64,000 nt of DNA from Alishewanella aestuarii B11 (GTDB lineage Bacteria; Pseudomonadota; Gammaproteobacteria; Enterobacterales; Alteromonadaceae). The stretch lies in contig NZ_ALAB01000002.1 in NCBI RefSeq assembly GCF_000280055.1, positions 1-64,000 of the forward strand, given 5' to 3'. The translations under genes were made by a program, and so were the position numbers. The first letter of the stretch is position 1; every line of letters starts with the position of its first letter. The notes beneath the pieces were generated by a model, which was not told the DNA's origin, made no database searches, and was given only the letters and a program-made list of their open reading frames with translations. Shown here piece by piece: positions 8,473-17,245 of this stretch.

Positions 8473-9237
8473 ATGAACATATTAAACGCTATTATTGAGA
8501 TTGCTGAACAGGCCGGTCAGGCGATCTTAGAAATTTATCAGCGGGATCCGCGAGAGTTTAATATTACTGATAAAGCCGATGCCACACCGCTGACGGCAGC
8601 CGATCTGGCCGCGCACCAGCTGATTGTTAATGCCCTGACGGAGTTGACGCCGGACCTTCCCATTTTATCGGAAGAAGCCGCCGATATTAGCTGGGCAGTG
8701 CGGCAACACTGGCAACGTTACTGGCTGGTCGACCCGCTGGATGGCACGAAAGAATTTATTAAACGCAACGGCGAATTTACCGTCAATATTGCGCTGATCG
8801 AACTGGGTGAGCCGGTGCTGGGTGTGGTGCATGCGCCAGTGCTGGCAAAAACCTATTATGCCGCCAAAGCTCAGGGCGCCTGGTTAAAAACCGCCGCCGG
8901 TAGCCAGGTGATCCAGGTTAGCCAAACTGCAGAGGTGGTTAGAGTGGTTGGCAGTCGCAGCCACCCCAGCCCGGATCTCGCCGGTTATTTAGCCAGGCTG
9001 CCGCAGTATCAACTGGTTGAAGTGGGTAGCTCGCTAAAATTTTGTTTAGTCGCTGAGGGGGTGGCCGATGTTTATCCGCGCTTTGGCCCGACTATGCAGT
9101 GGGATACCGCCGCCGGACATATCATTGCGCTGGAAGCGGGGGCCAGCGTGCAATTTGATGGCATTAGCGGCCCGGTTTATCAGCGTGAACAGCTACTTAA
9201 TCCGAATTTTATGGTCTCGGCGCTAAGACAAAGCTAA
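8473..9237 (+). CDS. cysQ: 3'(2'),5'-bisphosphate nucleotidase
   Basis: A 254-residue member of the inositol-monophosphatase superfamily that hydrolyses PAP, the by-product of PAPS use, to AMP. The metal-binding motifs are visible: ILSEEAADI (about residues 62-70), the DPLDGTKEF signature (about 86-94) and the C-terminal WDTAAGHIIALEAG (about 216-229). Length agrees with E. coli CysQ (246 aa). Its position after cysG and cysC fits recycling of the sulfate-assimilation nucleotide. The 247-bp gap before it contains the inverted-repeat element, so it may have its own promoter; a hydrophobic-looking AT-rich tract directly precedes the start. Confidence 0.95.
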   Translation: MNILNAIIEIAEQAGQAILEIYQRDPREFNITDKADATPLTAADLAAHQLIVNALTELTPDLPILSEEAADISWAVRQHWQRYWLVDPLDGTKEFIKRNGEFTVNIALIELGEPVLGVVHAPVLAKTYYAAKAQGAWLKTAAGSQVIQVSQTAEVVRVVGSRSHPSPDLAGYLARLPQYQLVEVGSSLKFCLVAEGVADVYPRFGPTMQWDTAAGHIIALEAGASVQFDGISGPVYQREQLLNPNFMVSALRQS

Positions 9238-9263
9238 ACTGTCTTCATCAACTAAGGTGAATT

Positions 9264-9959
9264 ATGCGTTTAGATAAGTTTATTTGTGATTGCACCGGTC
9301 TGACCCGTTCGCAGGCCGGCAAAAGTATCCGTCAGGGTTTAGTCAGTATTAATGGCGAGCCGGTTAAGCAAGCTGCCCGTCAGGTCAGTGTAACGGATCA
9401 GGTGGAGCTCGACGGTGAGCCACTACAGCTGATCGGCCCACGCTATATTATGCTGCATAAGCCTGCCGGCTACGTCTGTGCCAATGATGACCCCGAACAC
9501 CCTATTGTTTTTACGCTACTGGATGAACCGCTGGTTGAACGTTTACATACCGTTGGCCGGCTGGATTTGGATACTACAGGTTTGCTGCTATTGACTGACG
9601 ATGGTCAGTGGTCACATCGCTTAAGCTCACCAAAACACCATGTCGCGAAAACCTACCGGGTTTGGACTGCAGATCCGATCCCAGCTGAAGCCGTTGCCCA
9701 ATTTGCTGCTGGCGTGATGCTTCGTGGCGAAAAAGAGCCGACCAAGCCAGCACAATTAGAGCTGGTGGCAACGCACGAAGCCCTGCTCACCATTCACGAA
9801 GGCCGCTACCATCAGGTAAAACGGATGTTTGCCGCTATCGGCAATAAAGTTGAACGACTACACCGCGAGCGGATCGGTGCTTTGCAGCTGCCGCCAGAGT
9901 TGGCAGAGGGGGAGTATCGAGCTCTGACTGGGCCAGAATTAGCGTTAGTTGAAAGTTGA
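9264..9959 (+). CDS. rsuA: 16S rRNA pseudouridine(516) synthase
   Basis: A 231-residue pseudouridine synthase modifying U516 of 16S rRNA. An N-terminal S4 RNA-binding domain (MRLDKFICDCTGLTRSQA) is followed by the catalytic domain with GRLDLDTTGLLLLTDDG, where the aspartate in RLD is the nucleophile, and a conserved basic segment EGRYHQVKRMFAAIGN. Length equals that of E. coli RsuA (231 aa), which separates it from the longer RluB/RluE-type sequences. AAGGTG lies before the ATG. It starts 26 bp after cysQ and may be co-transcribed. Confidence 0.93.
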   Translation: MRLDKFICDCTGLTRSQAGKSIRQGLVSINGEPVKQAARQVSVTDQVELDGEPLQLIGPRYIMLHKPAGYVCANDDPEHPIVFTLLDEPLVERLHTVGRLDLDTTGLLLLTDDGQWSHRLSSPKHHVAKTYRVWTADPIPAEAVAQFAAGVMLRGEKEPTKPAQLELVATHEALLTIHEGRYHQVKRMFAAIGNKVERLHRERIGALQLPPELAEGEYRALTGPELALVES

Positions 9960-9986
9960 GCAGCAAGCGCGCGGCAAGCTGCTCAA
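9956..9986. terminator. Hairpin between convergent rsuA and lipoprotein gene
   Basis: TTGAGCAGC (9956-9964) pairs with GCTGCTCAA (9978-9986) around a GC-rich loop, covering the rsuA stop codon. It is a possible bidirectional terminator with weak T-runs. Confidence 0.4.
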
Positions 9987-9993
9987 AATCGCT

Positions 9994-10542
9994 CTAGACA
10001 AGTTTTTTGAAGTCAGGGTGATTTACAACTTCTTTTAACAGCTCTTGGACAGCAGGACCAAAGGCATCCGCGACGTTTTTACAAGCTGATGGCGCACTCC
10101 AGCTGGTACCGAACGGATATTTCACTGACACTTTATAGCCTTCAGAAAGATTCGACTTTACAGTCATTGATACTTCCCAAAAGGCTGGCGTAACTGAACT
10201 GAATTTCAGCTCCTCTACTACAGCTTGGATCTCAGTGCTGGCGCTTGGGTTATAAACCTGAGCTAAAAACAATTCTTCCTGGAAGGCCGCTTCAATATAC
10301 TGAGGGATGGTTTTGCCCGGAGCTACTTTTACCGGCCCCATTAAGCGACACATTGGGCTTTCATCTACACCTTGTGCAATCTGTACCTTACCCATTTTAA
10401 CTTTTTTATTTTCAGCCTGAAGTGTTTGCTGAATTGAGATCACATTTGCTGAAGATGCTTTGTAAGGAATGGAATTTGTTGTTTCACAGCCCGCCAGTAC
10501 CAGGGTAGATGTGATAGCTAAAGCTGCAATCTTTAATTTCAT
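9994..10542 (-). CDS. Putative lipoprotein of unknown function
   Basis: A 182-residue predicted lipoprotein. The start at 10542 is chosen because the residues then form a clean lipoprotein signal, MKLKIAALAITSTLVLAGC, with C19 as the lipidated cysteine, and GGAGT precedes it; a longer frame reaches 10617 without a signal. The mature protein has no motif that I recognise. It has a paired cysteine (PMCRLMG, SACKNV) and a C-terminal helix (PAVQELLKEVVNHPDF). It faces rsuA convergently and is divergent from the small GlsB-like gene, so it is probably a single-gene unit. Confidence 0.8.
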   Translation of the reverse strand: MKLKIAALAITSTLVLAGCETTNSIPYKASSANVISIQQTLQAENKKVKMGKVQIAQGVDESPMCRLMGPVKVAPGKTIPQYIEAAFQEELFLAQVYNPSASTEIQAVVEELKFSSVTPAFWEVSMTVKSNLSEGYKVSVKYPFGTSWSAPSACKNVADAFGPAVQELLKEVVNHPDFKKLV

Positions 10543-10673
10543 AGATGACTCCGTAGTGTTATTGTTAGATCCGGTTTGAAGCTTGTTGAATTTATAGCTA
10601 TCTTGATTGCTGGGCAAGATACTGTGTAAAAAATAGTTATCCGCTTTTTAACAAAAAATAGGTTAAAGCAATT

Positions 10674-10916
10674 ATGAATTTTATTCTGTTTCTGATTATC
10701 GGTGCGGTCGCTGGCTGGTTGGCCGGCAATATTATGAAAGGTCGTGGCTTTGGTGTGCTGGGTAATATCGTAGTCGGGATCGTCGGCTCCTTCCTCGGTG
10801 GTATGCTATTTGGTGCCCTGGGGTTAAAAGCCTTTGGTTTGATTGGCTCACTGATTACCGCAACAGTGGGTGCTGTGGTGTTGCTATATCTGATTAGTCT
10901 GGTGAAAAAAGCCTAG
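10674..10916 (+). CDS. GlsB/YeaQ/YmgE-family small membrane protein
   Basis: An 80-residue, very hydrophobic protein with three predicted membrane segments and the family pattern GAVAGWLAGNIMKGRGFGVLGNIVVG at its start (about residues 10-35), then a glycine-rich second helix. The family (transglycosylase-associated protein domain) is often stress-induced, but its biochemical role is not known. It ends in AVVLLYLISLVKKA. Its stop codon overlaps the end of the convergent DUF1289 gene by 4 bp. It is divergent from the lipoprotein gene. Confidence 0.88.
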   Translation: MNFILFLIIGAVAGWLAGNIMKGRGFGVLGNIVVGIVGSFLGGMLFGALGLKAFGLIGSLITATVGAVVLLYLISLVKKA

Positions 10917-11155
10917 AACAAATCCAGTGAACCGGGTTGCGGCTCAGGTTGTGACCCGGCATTAGCTTTCTGCTGTAAGCGCGCCCGGCGCTGAGCCAGC
11001 AGTTTTAAAATGCGCGCCCGCTCTGCAGCCGGCTTTAGATGCCAGTTAAAGCGCTCTTCGCGCGAGCGCAGGCAGCCCTTGCAATAACCGCGTTGATTGC
11101 TCTCACACACCCCAATGCAGGGGTTCGGTAGCTCAAATAACTCAAGTTGGTCCAC
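10913..11155 (-). CDS. DUF1289-domain protein
   Basis: An 80-residue protein with the family's cysteine pattern: PCIGVCESNQRGYCKGC (about residues 12-28), four cysteines likely to bind a metal, followed by a basic helical stretch (LAQRRARLQQK). Such proteins are common in gammaproteobacteria and have no firmly known function. The C-terminal tail is rich in Gln/Pro. It is convergent with the GlsB-like gene (4-bp overlap) and divergent from the ilv operon control region. Confidence 0.85.
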   Translation of the reverse strand: MDQLELFELPNPCIGVCESNQRGYCKGCLRSREERFNWHLKPAAERARILKLLAQRRARLQQKANAGSQPEPQPGSLDLF

Positions 11156-11265
11156 GGCCGTGGCGACCTGCTGTTTTACACCTGTACAGATACTCTAGCG
11201 GCTCACTGCCGGCGATACAAATTTTAATTATTTTCAGGAAAAGTCATTTTTTCAGCAAAAAGCGG

Positions 11266-11294
11266 TTGACTCCGGACAGATAGACGTCTATTAA
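11266..11294 (+). promoter_or_regulatory. Candidate sigma-70 promoter of ilvGMDA with palindromic spacer
   Basis: TTGACT (11266-11271), a 17-bp spacer, and TATTAA (11289-11294) give a plausible promoter about 60 bp before the leader peptide. A perfect 12-bp palindrome, ATAGACGTCTAT (11280-11291), overlaps the spacer and the -10 box and could be an operator. Confidence 0.5.
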
Positions 11295-11357
11295 TATAGC
11301 CAATCTGCTTTTTGATTAAAGCAACAACAATTAACCGTAAGAGTTAGTGAGTATTAA

Positions 11358-11444
11358 ATGCGTTTAGCAGCCGTTCTGAACATCATTGTCCTCGTAATCG
11401 TGGTGATTATTAATCTCCGCGGGGGCGGTGTATTGGAACGATAG
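11358..11444 (+). CDS. ilvL: ilv operon leader peptide
   Basis: A 28-codon open frame, ATG at 11358 and TAG at 11442-11444. Its centre, NIIVLVIVVIINL, is packed with Ile, Val and Leu codons (4-5 of each of the first two), which are the end products of the operon. This is the hallmark of a ribosome-mediated attenuation peptide. Scarcity of charged branched-chain tRNA would stall the ribosome in this run, freeing GCGGGGG (11419-11425) to pair with CCCCCGC (11472-11478) and disrupt the terminator at 11468-11499. It precedes ilvG by about 110 bp. Confidence 0.92.
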   Translation: MRLAAVLNIIVLVIVVIINLRGGGVLER

Positions 11445-11499
11445 CGCACACTAAGTCGACTTCCAGCAAAACCCCCGCTCCGCAAGGACCGGGGGTTTT
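11419..11499 (+). promoter_or_regulatory. Attenuator: antiterminator and intrinsic terminator
   Basis: The terminator is AAAACCCCCG (11468-11477) pairing with CCGGGGGTTTT (11489-11499), ending in TTTT. The competing partner is GCGGGGG at 11419-11425, inside the last third of the leader peptide gene, which complements 11472-11478. The alternative pairing supports classical amino-acid attenuation of ilvGMDA. Confidence 0.88.
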
Positions 11500-11556
11500 G
11501 TCGTTTCAGGGCTGGTGAAAATTGATTCGGGCAACAAGCAAAAAGGGCAACAGCAA

Positions 11557-13203
11557 ATGAAAGGCGCAGAATTGGTATTAAAGGTATTACAGCAGCAGGG
11601 GGTAGACACCATCTTTGGTTACCCGGGCGGCGCTATTATGCCAATTTACGATGCGATTTATCACAGCACGGTTAAACACTATCTGTGCCGGCATGAACAG
11701 GGCGGCGCCTTTTCGGCCATCGGCTACGCCCGCGCCTCTGGCAAGGTTGGCGTCTGTTTAGCGACATCTGGCCCGGGCGCCACTAACCTGATTACCTCGC
11801 TGGCTGATGCCCTGCTGGATTCGGTACCGCTGGTCGCCATTACCGGTCAGGTATCACAAGCGGTGATGGGGACCGATGCCTTTCAGGAAGTCGATGTTTT
11901 AGGCTTATCGTTGGGTGTAACCAAGCACAGCTTTATGGTCCGCGATGTCAATGAGCTGGCGCATACGTTACACGAAGCTTTCCGGCTGGCACAAAGTGGT
12001 CGCCCTGGCCCGGTATTAGTTGATATTCCGAAGGATATTCAACTGGCTGAGGTCAGTGAACCCGAGTGGCCAACGCTGCCAACTGCCCGCTTAGCGACCT
12101 CACTGGCTAACGCGGCCAAAGCGCGGCAGTTGATCGCACAGGCGAAGAAGCCGATTGCCTACATCGGCGGAGGGGTGCAGATGGCGGATGCGCTGCCACA
12201 GTTACAGGCTTTTTTGGCCGAAAGTGAAATGCCATCAGTCACCACCTTAAAAGGCATGGGCTCGGTAGCCCGCGCTAACCCGCACTATCTGGGCATGCTG
12301 GGGATGCATGGCACCCAGGCCGCCAATTTGGCGGTGCAGCAATCTGACTTACTGATCTGTTTTGGTGCCCGCTTTGATGACCGGGTAACCGGTAAGCTGG
12401 ATAAGTTTGCACCGCACGCCAAAGTGATTCATGTGGATATCGATCCGGCAGAAATTAATAAGGTGCGCTTTGCAGACTGTGCCTTGCTGGGCGATATGAA
12501 GCAAATTCTGCCGGCGATCAGTACCGCCACCCAATGCGCTGACTGGCTGGCGCATTGTCAGCAATTAAAGCAGCAATATGGCTGGCGCTATGATCACCCG
12601 GGTGAACGGATTTTTGCTCCTCTTATGCTGAAACAACTGAGTGAACGGATGCCGGATAACAGCGTGGTGTGCTGCGATGTGGGCCAGCATCAGATGTGGG
12701 TGGCGCAGCATATGCGTTTTAATAGCCCGCGCAATCATTTATCCAGCGGCGGCTTAGGCACCATGGGCTTTGGTTTACCGGCGGCGATTGGTGCCAAGCT
12801 GGCACGGCCACAGGACACGGTGATCGCCGTCAGTGGCGATGGCTCCTTTATGATGAACGTGCAGGAGCTGGGCACCATCAAGCGCTTCCGGCTGCCGGTG
12901 AAGATCGTCATTATCGATAACCAACGGCTGGGCATGGTGAAGCAGTGGCAGCAACTGTTCTTTAATGAACGCTATAGCGAAACCGATTTATCGGATAACC
13001 CGGATTTTGTGGCGCTGGCAGCGGCCTTCGCCATTCCCGGCCATACCATTACCCGCAAAGATGAAGTGGCAAGCGCGCTGGAAGCGATGTTTAGCTGGCC
13101 GGGGCCCTATTTATTACACGTACGGATCGATGAAAAAGACAACGTCTGGCCTTTAGTACCGCCAGGTGCCGCGAACGAAGATATGCTGACGGAGACGAAC
13201 TGA
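11557..13203 (+). CDS. ilvG: Acetolactate synthase II large subunit
   Basis: A 548-residue thiamine-diphosphate enzyme condensing pyruvate with pyruvate or 2-oxobutyrate, the first common step to Val/Leu and Ile. It shows the N-terminal [14 protein letters not shown] with the catalytic-glutamate region following (HEQGG), and the ThDP-binding [14 protein letters not shown] stretch ending in the metal-ligand Asn. ATG at 11557 is preferred because [16 protein letters not shown] aligns with the start of known IlvG; the frame can be opened at GTG 11515. It is followed immediately by ilvM. The gene is intact, unlike the frameshifted copy in E. coli K-12. Expression is controlled by the leader attenuator. 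Confidence 0.95.
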   Translation: MKGAELVLKVLQQQGVDTIFGYPGGAIMPIYDAIYHSTVKHYLCRHEQGGAFSAIGYARASGKVGVCLATSGPGATNLITSLADALLDSVPLVAITGQVSQAVMGTDAFQEVDVLGLSLGVTKHSFMVRDVNELAHTLHEAFRLAQSGRPGPVLVDIPKDIQLAEVSEPEWPTLPTARLATSLANAAKARQLIAQAKKPIAYIGGGVQMADALPQLQAFLAESEMPSVTTLKGMGSVARANPHYLGMLGMHGTQAANLAVQQSDLLICFGARFDDRVTGKLDKFAPHAKVIHVDIDPAEINKVRFADCALLGDMKQILPAISTATQCADWLAHCQQLKQQYGWRYDHPGERIFAPLMLKQLSERMPDNSVVCCDVGQHQMWVAQHMRFNSPRNHLSSGGLGTMGFGLPAAIGAKLARPQDTVIAVSGDGSFMMNVQELGTIKRFRLPVKIVIIDNQRLGMVKQWQQLFFNERYSETDLSDNPDFVALAAAFAIPGHTITRKDEVASALEAMFSWPGPYLLHVRIDEKDNVWPLVPPGAANEDMLTETN

Positions 13204-13457
13204 TGCAACATACCCTGAATATCACCACCCGCAATGAAGCCAGCGTGGTAGAGCGTTTACTGCAGGTAACCCGCTATCGTGGTTATCAGCTGGCTGGCCT
13301 GGCGATGACCCCGCTAACTGACCGGGCCGGTTTACAAATTACCCTGACAGTGCAAAGTGAGAAACCCATTACGCTACTGACCAGTCAGCTGGTGAAGTTA
13401 TATGACGTACAGCAGCTGGAATTGGCTTCGGCTGATGTTGCTGTGCTGCGTGCCTAA
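13203..13457 (+). CDS. ilvM: Acetolactate synthase II small (regulatory) subunit
   Basis: An 84-residue ACT-domain protein, the size of E. coli IlvM (87 aa), needed for activity and stability of IlvG. The beta-alpha-beta ACT pattern begins HTLNITTRNEASVVERLLQV and continues through RGYQLAGLAM. Its ATG overlaps the ilvG stop (TGATG), implying translational coupling. ilvD follows 39 bp later. Confidence 0.92.
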   Translation: MQHTLNITTRNEASVVERLLQVTRYRGYQLAGLAMTPLTDRAGLQITLTVQSEKPITLLTSQLVKLYDVQQLELASADVAVLRA

Positions 13458-13496
13458 TCGTGCTTAATTGACTTACGTTTTTTACAGGATAACAAG

Positions 13497-15347
13497 ATGC
13501 CAAAACTCAGATCCGCTACCGTCACCGAAGGCCGTAATATGGCGGGCGCCCGTGCCTTATGGCGGGCCACCGGTGTAAAAGATACCGACTTCGGCAAGCC
13601 GATAGTGGCGGTGGTTAACTCCTTTGTCGAATTTGTTCCCGGCCATGTGCATTTGCGCGACCTCGGTAAGCTGGTAGCCGCCAGCATTGTTGAAGCCGGC
13701 GGTATCGCGAAAGAATTTAATACCATCGCGGTTGATGATGGCATTGCCATGGGGCATGGCGGTATGCTGTACAGCCTGCCGTCGCGGGAGCTGATCGCGG
13801 ACTCGGTAGAATATATGGTGAATGCCCACTGTGCCGATGCCATGGTCTGTATCTCGAACTGTGACAAGATCACCCCGGGTATGCTGATGGCCGCGCTGCG
13901 GTTAAATATTCCGGTGATCTTTGTTTCCGGCGGACCAATGGAAGCCGGTAAAACCAAACTCTCGGATCAAATTATCAAGCTGGATCTGGTTGATGCCATG
14001 GTATCGGCGGCCGATCCCAAGGTCAGCGATGCCCAAAGCGAGCAAATTGAAAAAAGTGCCTGCCCAACCTGCGGCAGCTGCTCGGGGATGTTTACCGCCA
14101 ACTCGATGAACTGTCTGGTGGAAGCATTGGGCCTGGCGCAGCCGGGCAATGGCTCTTTACTGGCAACCCATGCCGATCGCAAAGAATTATTTGTGCAAGC
14201 CGGTTTCCGGGTTATGGAGCTGTGTAAGCGTTGGTATCAGGACGATGATGTTACGGCCCTACCGCGTAGTATTGCCAATAAGGTTGCTTTTGAAAACGCC
14301 ATGATGCTGGATATCGCGATGGGCGGTTCAACCAATACGGTGTTGCATTTACTGGCTGCCGCTATTGAAGCCGAAGTGGACTTTACCATGGCTGATATCG
14401 ACCGCTTATCGCGTATCGTGCCGCACCTGAGTAAGGTGGCGCCCTCTACCCAGAAATATCATATGGAAGATGTGCATCGTGCCGGTGGCGTGATTGCAAT
14501 CCTGGCGGAGCTGAACCGTGCCGGTTTGCTAAACCCCAATACGCCGCATGTTGCCGGTAGCTCACTGGCTGAGGTGTTGGCGAAGTGGGATATTAAAACC
14601 ACCACTGATCAGCAGGTAAAACAGTTTTACCTGGCCGGTCCGGCCGGGATCCGCACCACTCAGGCGTTTTCACAGAATTGCCGTTACCCGTCATTAGATG
14701 ATGATCGGGCCGGGGGCTGTATCCGCGATAAGGCGCATGCCTATTCGCAGGATGGGGGGTTAGCCGTGCTGTTTGGTAACCTGGCGCCAAAGGGGTGTAT
14801 CGTTAAAACTGCCGGTGTCGAGCCGGAAAACCTGGTGTTTAGTGGCCGGGCGCGGGTATTTGAAAGTCAGGATGACGCTGTTGCCGCCATTCTGGGCGGC
14901 AAGGTCGTGGCCGGTGATGCCGTTATTATCCGCTACGAGGGGCCCAAAGGCGGTCCGGGGATGCAGGAAATGTTGTATCCAACCAGTTATTTAAAATCGA
15001 TGGGGCTGGGCAAAGCCTGTGCGCTGATCACTGACGGTCGTTTCTCTGGCGGTACCTCAGGCTTATCAATTGGTCATGTGTCACCGGAAGCCGCCAGCGG
15101 CGGTGCTATCGCGCTGGTCGAAGAGGGCGATCGGATAGAGATTGATATTCCCAACCGCAAAATTGCCATTGCCGTCAGTGACGAGGTGCTGGCCAGTCGC
15201 CGCGCTGCGATGCAAGCCAAAGGCAGCAAAGCCTGGAAACCGGAAAACCGTCAGCGCGTGGTCAGCGCCGCGTTAAAGGCTTATGCCTTGCTAGCAAGCA
15301 GTGCCGACCAGGGTGCGGTACGCGATCTGTCAAAACTGGAGCAGTAA
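13497..15347 (+). CDS. ilvD: Dihydroxy-acid dehydratase
   Basis: A 616-residue iron-sulfur dehydratase making the 2-oxoacid precursors of Val, Leu and Ile. Cluster-ligand cysteines appear in [12 protein letters not shown] (about residues 119-130) and in [19 protein letters not shown] (about 186-205), both family signatures. Length equals that of E. coli IlvD (616 aa). It lies between ilvM and ilvA; the usual ilvE between ilvM and ilvD is absent. The stop overlaps the ilvA start (TAATG). Confidence 0.97.
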   Translation: MPKLRSATVTEGRNMAGARALWRATGVKDTDFGKPIVAVVNSFVEFVPGHVHLRDLGKLVAASIVEAGGIAKEFNTIAVDDGIAMGHGGMLYSLPSRELIADSVEYMVNAHCADAMVCISNCDKITPGMLMAALRLNIPVIFVSGGPMEAGKTKLSDQIIKLDLVDAMVSAADPKVSDAQSEQIEKSACPTCGSCSGMFTANSMNCLVEALGLAQPGNGSLLATHADRKELFVQAGFRVMELCKRWYQDDDVTALPRSIANKVAFENAMMLDIAMGGSTNTVLHLLAAAIEAEVDFTMADIDRLSRIVPHLSKVAPSTQKYHMEDVHRAGGVIAILAELNRAGLLNPNTPHVAGSSLAEVLAKWDIKTTTDQQVKQFYLAGPAGIRTTQAFSQNCRYPSLDDDRAGGCIRDKAHAYSQDGGLAVLFGNLAPKGCIVKTAGVEPENLVFSGRARVFESQDDAVAAILGGKVVAGDAVIIRYEGPKGGPGMQEMLYPTSYLKSMGLGKACALITDGRFSGGTSGLSIGHVSPEAASGGAIALVEEGDRIEIDIPNRKIAIAVSDEVLASRRAAMQAKGSKAWKPENRQRVVSAALKAYALLASSADQGAVRDLSKLEQ

Positions 15348-16921
15348 TGGATAATCTGGCACGGGCAGCAACCGACAGCAGCGATGCTGAGGTGATGCAG
15401 CACTATCTGCGGGAAATTCTGTTGTCGCCGGTGTATCAGGCGGCGGTAGAAACGCCGCTGGATGAAATGCATAAGTTAAGCGCCCGCCTTGGGCAGCAGG
15501 TGCTGTTAAAGCGGGAAGATAAGCAGCCGGTTTATTCCTTTAAACTGCGCGGCGCCTTTCATAAACTGCATAAAGTGCAGCAACAGCAGCCTGATGCCAA
15601 AGTGATTTGCGCATCGGCCGGTAACCATGCCCAGGGTGTGGCGCTGTCCGCCGCGAAATTAGGTCTGGACGCAACCATAGTGATGCCGATCACGACGCCG
15701 GAAATTAAAGTAGCCGCAGTTCGGGCTTTAGGTGGCAAGGTGGTGCTACATGGCACCGCCTTTGATGAAGCCAACAGCTTTGCGATGCAAAAAGCGCAAA
15801 CCGAAGGCGCCATCTATATTCCGCCCTTTGACGATGCTGATGTGATAGCCGGCCAGGGCACCGTGGCTAAGGAGCTGCTAAGCCAGCATAACCGCCTGGA
15901 TGCCGTCTTTATTCCGGTGGGTGGTGGTGGTCTGATGGCGGGAATGGCGGTCTATATCAAAGCCATTCAGCCCCATGTCAAAGTCATTGGTGTAGAGCCG
16001 GAAGATGCCGCCTGCTTAAAGGCTGCTCTGGCAGCCGGTGAACCGGTGACCTTGCCGCGGGTGGGGCTGTTTGCCGATGGGGTGGCAGTAAAGCGGATTG
16101 GCAGCGAAAACTTTAATCTGGCCAGGCGTTTTTGTGATGAGGTGGTCACGGTAAGCAGCGATGAAATCTGTGCTGCGATCAAAGATATCTTTGATGATTT
16201 ACGGGCCGTGGCCGAGCCGGCCGGTGCTTTGGCACTGGCGGGCTTAAAAAAATACAGCCAGCTGTTAAAAAACAGTACCTTACCCAGGCCGCAGCATTAT
16301 GCTGCGGTGCTTAGTGGCGCTAACCTTAACTTTGACACCCTGCGCTATGTCTCCGAGCGCTGTGAGCTGGGCGAGAAAAAAGAAGCGGTATTTGCGGTAA
16401 CCATCCCGGAGGGAAAAGGCAGTTTCCGCCGTTTTTGCCAAACCCTGGGTGGCCGCGCCATTACCGAATTTAACTACCGTTATGCCAGCGAGCACAAAGC
16501 GCAGATCTTTGTCGGCATTAAATTGCGCCATGGTGAGACTGAACTGAATACGGTAAAAAAGGCGCTGACTGAGGCCGGTTATCAGTATCTGGATCTGTCG
16601 GACGATGAACTGGCCAAGCTGCATGTAAGGCATATGGTCGGTGGTATGCCGCCACGGCAGTTGCAGGAGCAGGTGTATCAGTTTAACTTCCCGGAATATC
16701 CTGGGGCACTGATGAATTTCCTGAATACGCTGGGTGAACACTGGAATATTACGTTGTTTCACTACCGCAACCATGGTGCCGCTACCGGCGACGTACTGGC
16801 CGGGTTTGAAGTGGCAGAGCACAGTGCTATCGCCGGCTATCTGGATAATCTCGGTTATGAATACCGGCTGGTAACAGATAATAGTAGCTATCAGGCGTTT
16901 TTAACCGCTGCTCAGCCCTAG
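15347..16921 (+). CDS. ilvA: Threonine ammonia-lyase, biosynthetic
   Basis: A 524-residue PLP enzyme converting threonine to 2-oxobutyrate, the committed step to isoleucine. The PLP lysine lies in PVYSFKLRGAF (about residue 63) and the phosphate-binding loop in PVGGGGLMAGMA (about 189-200). After residue 330 two ACT-like regulatory domains follow (EAVFAVTIPEGKGSFRRFC and VYQFNFPEYPGALMNFL), as expected for the isoleucine-inhibited form. Length matches E. coli IlvA (514 aa). It is the last gene of ilvGMDA, coupled to ilvD by TAATG and followed by a terminator at 16984-17009. Confidence 0.97.
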   Translation: MDNLARAATDSSDAEVMQHYLREILLSPVYQAAVETPLDEMHKLSARLGQQVLLKREDKQPVYSFKLRGAFHKLHKVQQQQPDAKVICASAGNHAQGVALSAAKLGLDATIVMPITTPEIKVAAVRALGGKVVLHGTAFDEANSFAMQKAQTEGAIYIPPFDDADVIAGQGTVAKELLSQHNRLDAVFIPVGGGGLMAGMAVYIKAIQPHVKVIGVEPEDAACLKAALAAGEPVTLPRVGLFADGVAVKRIGSENFNLARRFCDEVVTVSSDEICAAIKDIFDDLRAVAEPAGALALAGLKKYSQLLKNSTLPRPQHYAAVLSGANLNFDTLRYVSERCELGEKKEAVFAVTIPEGKGSFRRFCQTLGGRAITEFNYRYASEHKAQIFVGIKLRHGETELNTVKKALTEAGYQYLDLSDDELAKLHVRHMVGGMPPRQLQEQVYQFNFPEYPGALMNFLNTLGEHWNITLFHYRNHGAATGDVLAGFEVAEHSAIAGYLDNLGYEYRLVTDNSSYQAFLTAAQP

Positions 16922-16983
16922 ATCCCTTTAGTACAGCAGAGCGCTGTATATAAATTGAACTAATCACTATTGTGTTAACCTAA

Positions 16984-17009
16984 GCGTGCAGTTAGACTGC
17001 GCGCGTTTT
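16984..17009 (+). terminator. Intrinsic terminator after ilvA
   Basis: GCGTGCAG (16984-16991) pairs with CTGCGCGC (16997-17004), including one G-U pair, followed by GTTTTT. It lies only about 18 bp before the arfA start codon, just ahead of its AGGAG. Confidence 0.75.
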
Positions 17010-17026
17010 TATACAGGAGAGCAATA

Positions 17027-17245
17027 ATGAGTAAGCAAGCGGCAACCGAGCATGGCCGCGGGGAAATTCGCGACAATGCACTAAAAGCCTTAGTCACCAG
17101 TAAGCTGTTTCAACCCCGGGTGGTGAAAGCGAAAAAGGGCAAAGGCTCCTACAACAGAAAAGGGCGTAACTCGAAAGATTACGCCCTTGTTGTTTCTGCG
17201 GCCTTAGCTTGCAAGAAAGTATCTAACCAACTCTGGAGAGGTTGA
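17027..17245 (+). CDS. arfA: Alternative ribosome-rescue factor A
   Basis: A 72-residue protein with the ArfA signature: RGEIRDNALKALVTSKLFQPRV followed by KAKKGKGSYNRKGR. ArfA recruits RF2 to ribosomes stalled on non-stop mRNAs when trans-translation fails. The coding region contains a strong hairpin (17160-17188) right after the conserved core. In E. coli the equivalent hairpin causes the mRNA to be cut or terminated within the gene, so that the product is made truncated and tmRNA-tagged unless tmRNA is lacking. The hydrophobic C-terminal tail (ALVVSAALACKKV) beyond the hairpin fits the degradation-prone tail of full-length ArfA. The gene overlaps a convergent gene by 67 bp. Confidence 0.92.
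   Translation: MSKQAATEHGRGEIRDNALKALVTSKLFQPRVVKAKKGKGSYNRKGRNSKDYALVVSAALACKKVSNQLWRG
17160..17188 (+). terminator. Hairpin inside arfA (RNase III / termination site)
   Basis: AAGGGCGTAA (17160-17169) and TTACGCCCTT (17179-17188) are perfect complements around a 9-nt loop, then GTTGTTT. It falls inside the arfA frame and at the 3' end of the opposite gene, so it may serve as terminator on both strands. Confidence 0.88.

Noticed and set aside
13454-13957. Long minus-strand open frame inside ilvD
   Set aside because: It runs opposite to the strongly supported ilvD gene, has no ribosome-binding site or recognisable domain, and mirrors GC-rich codon positions of ilvD.
16280-16822. Minus-strand frame of 180 codons inside ilvA
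   Set aside because: It is a shadow of ilvA's regulatory domains; no start signal and no family features.
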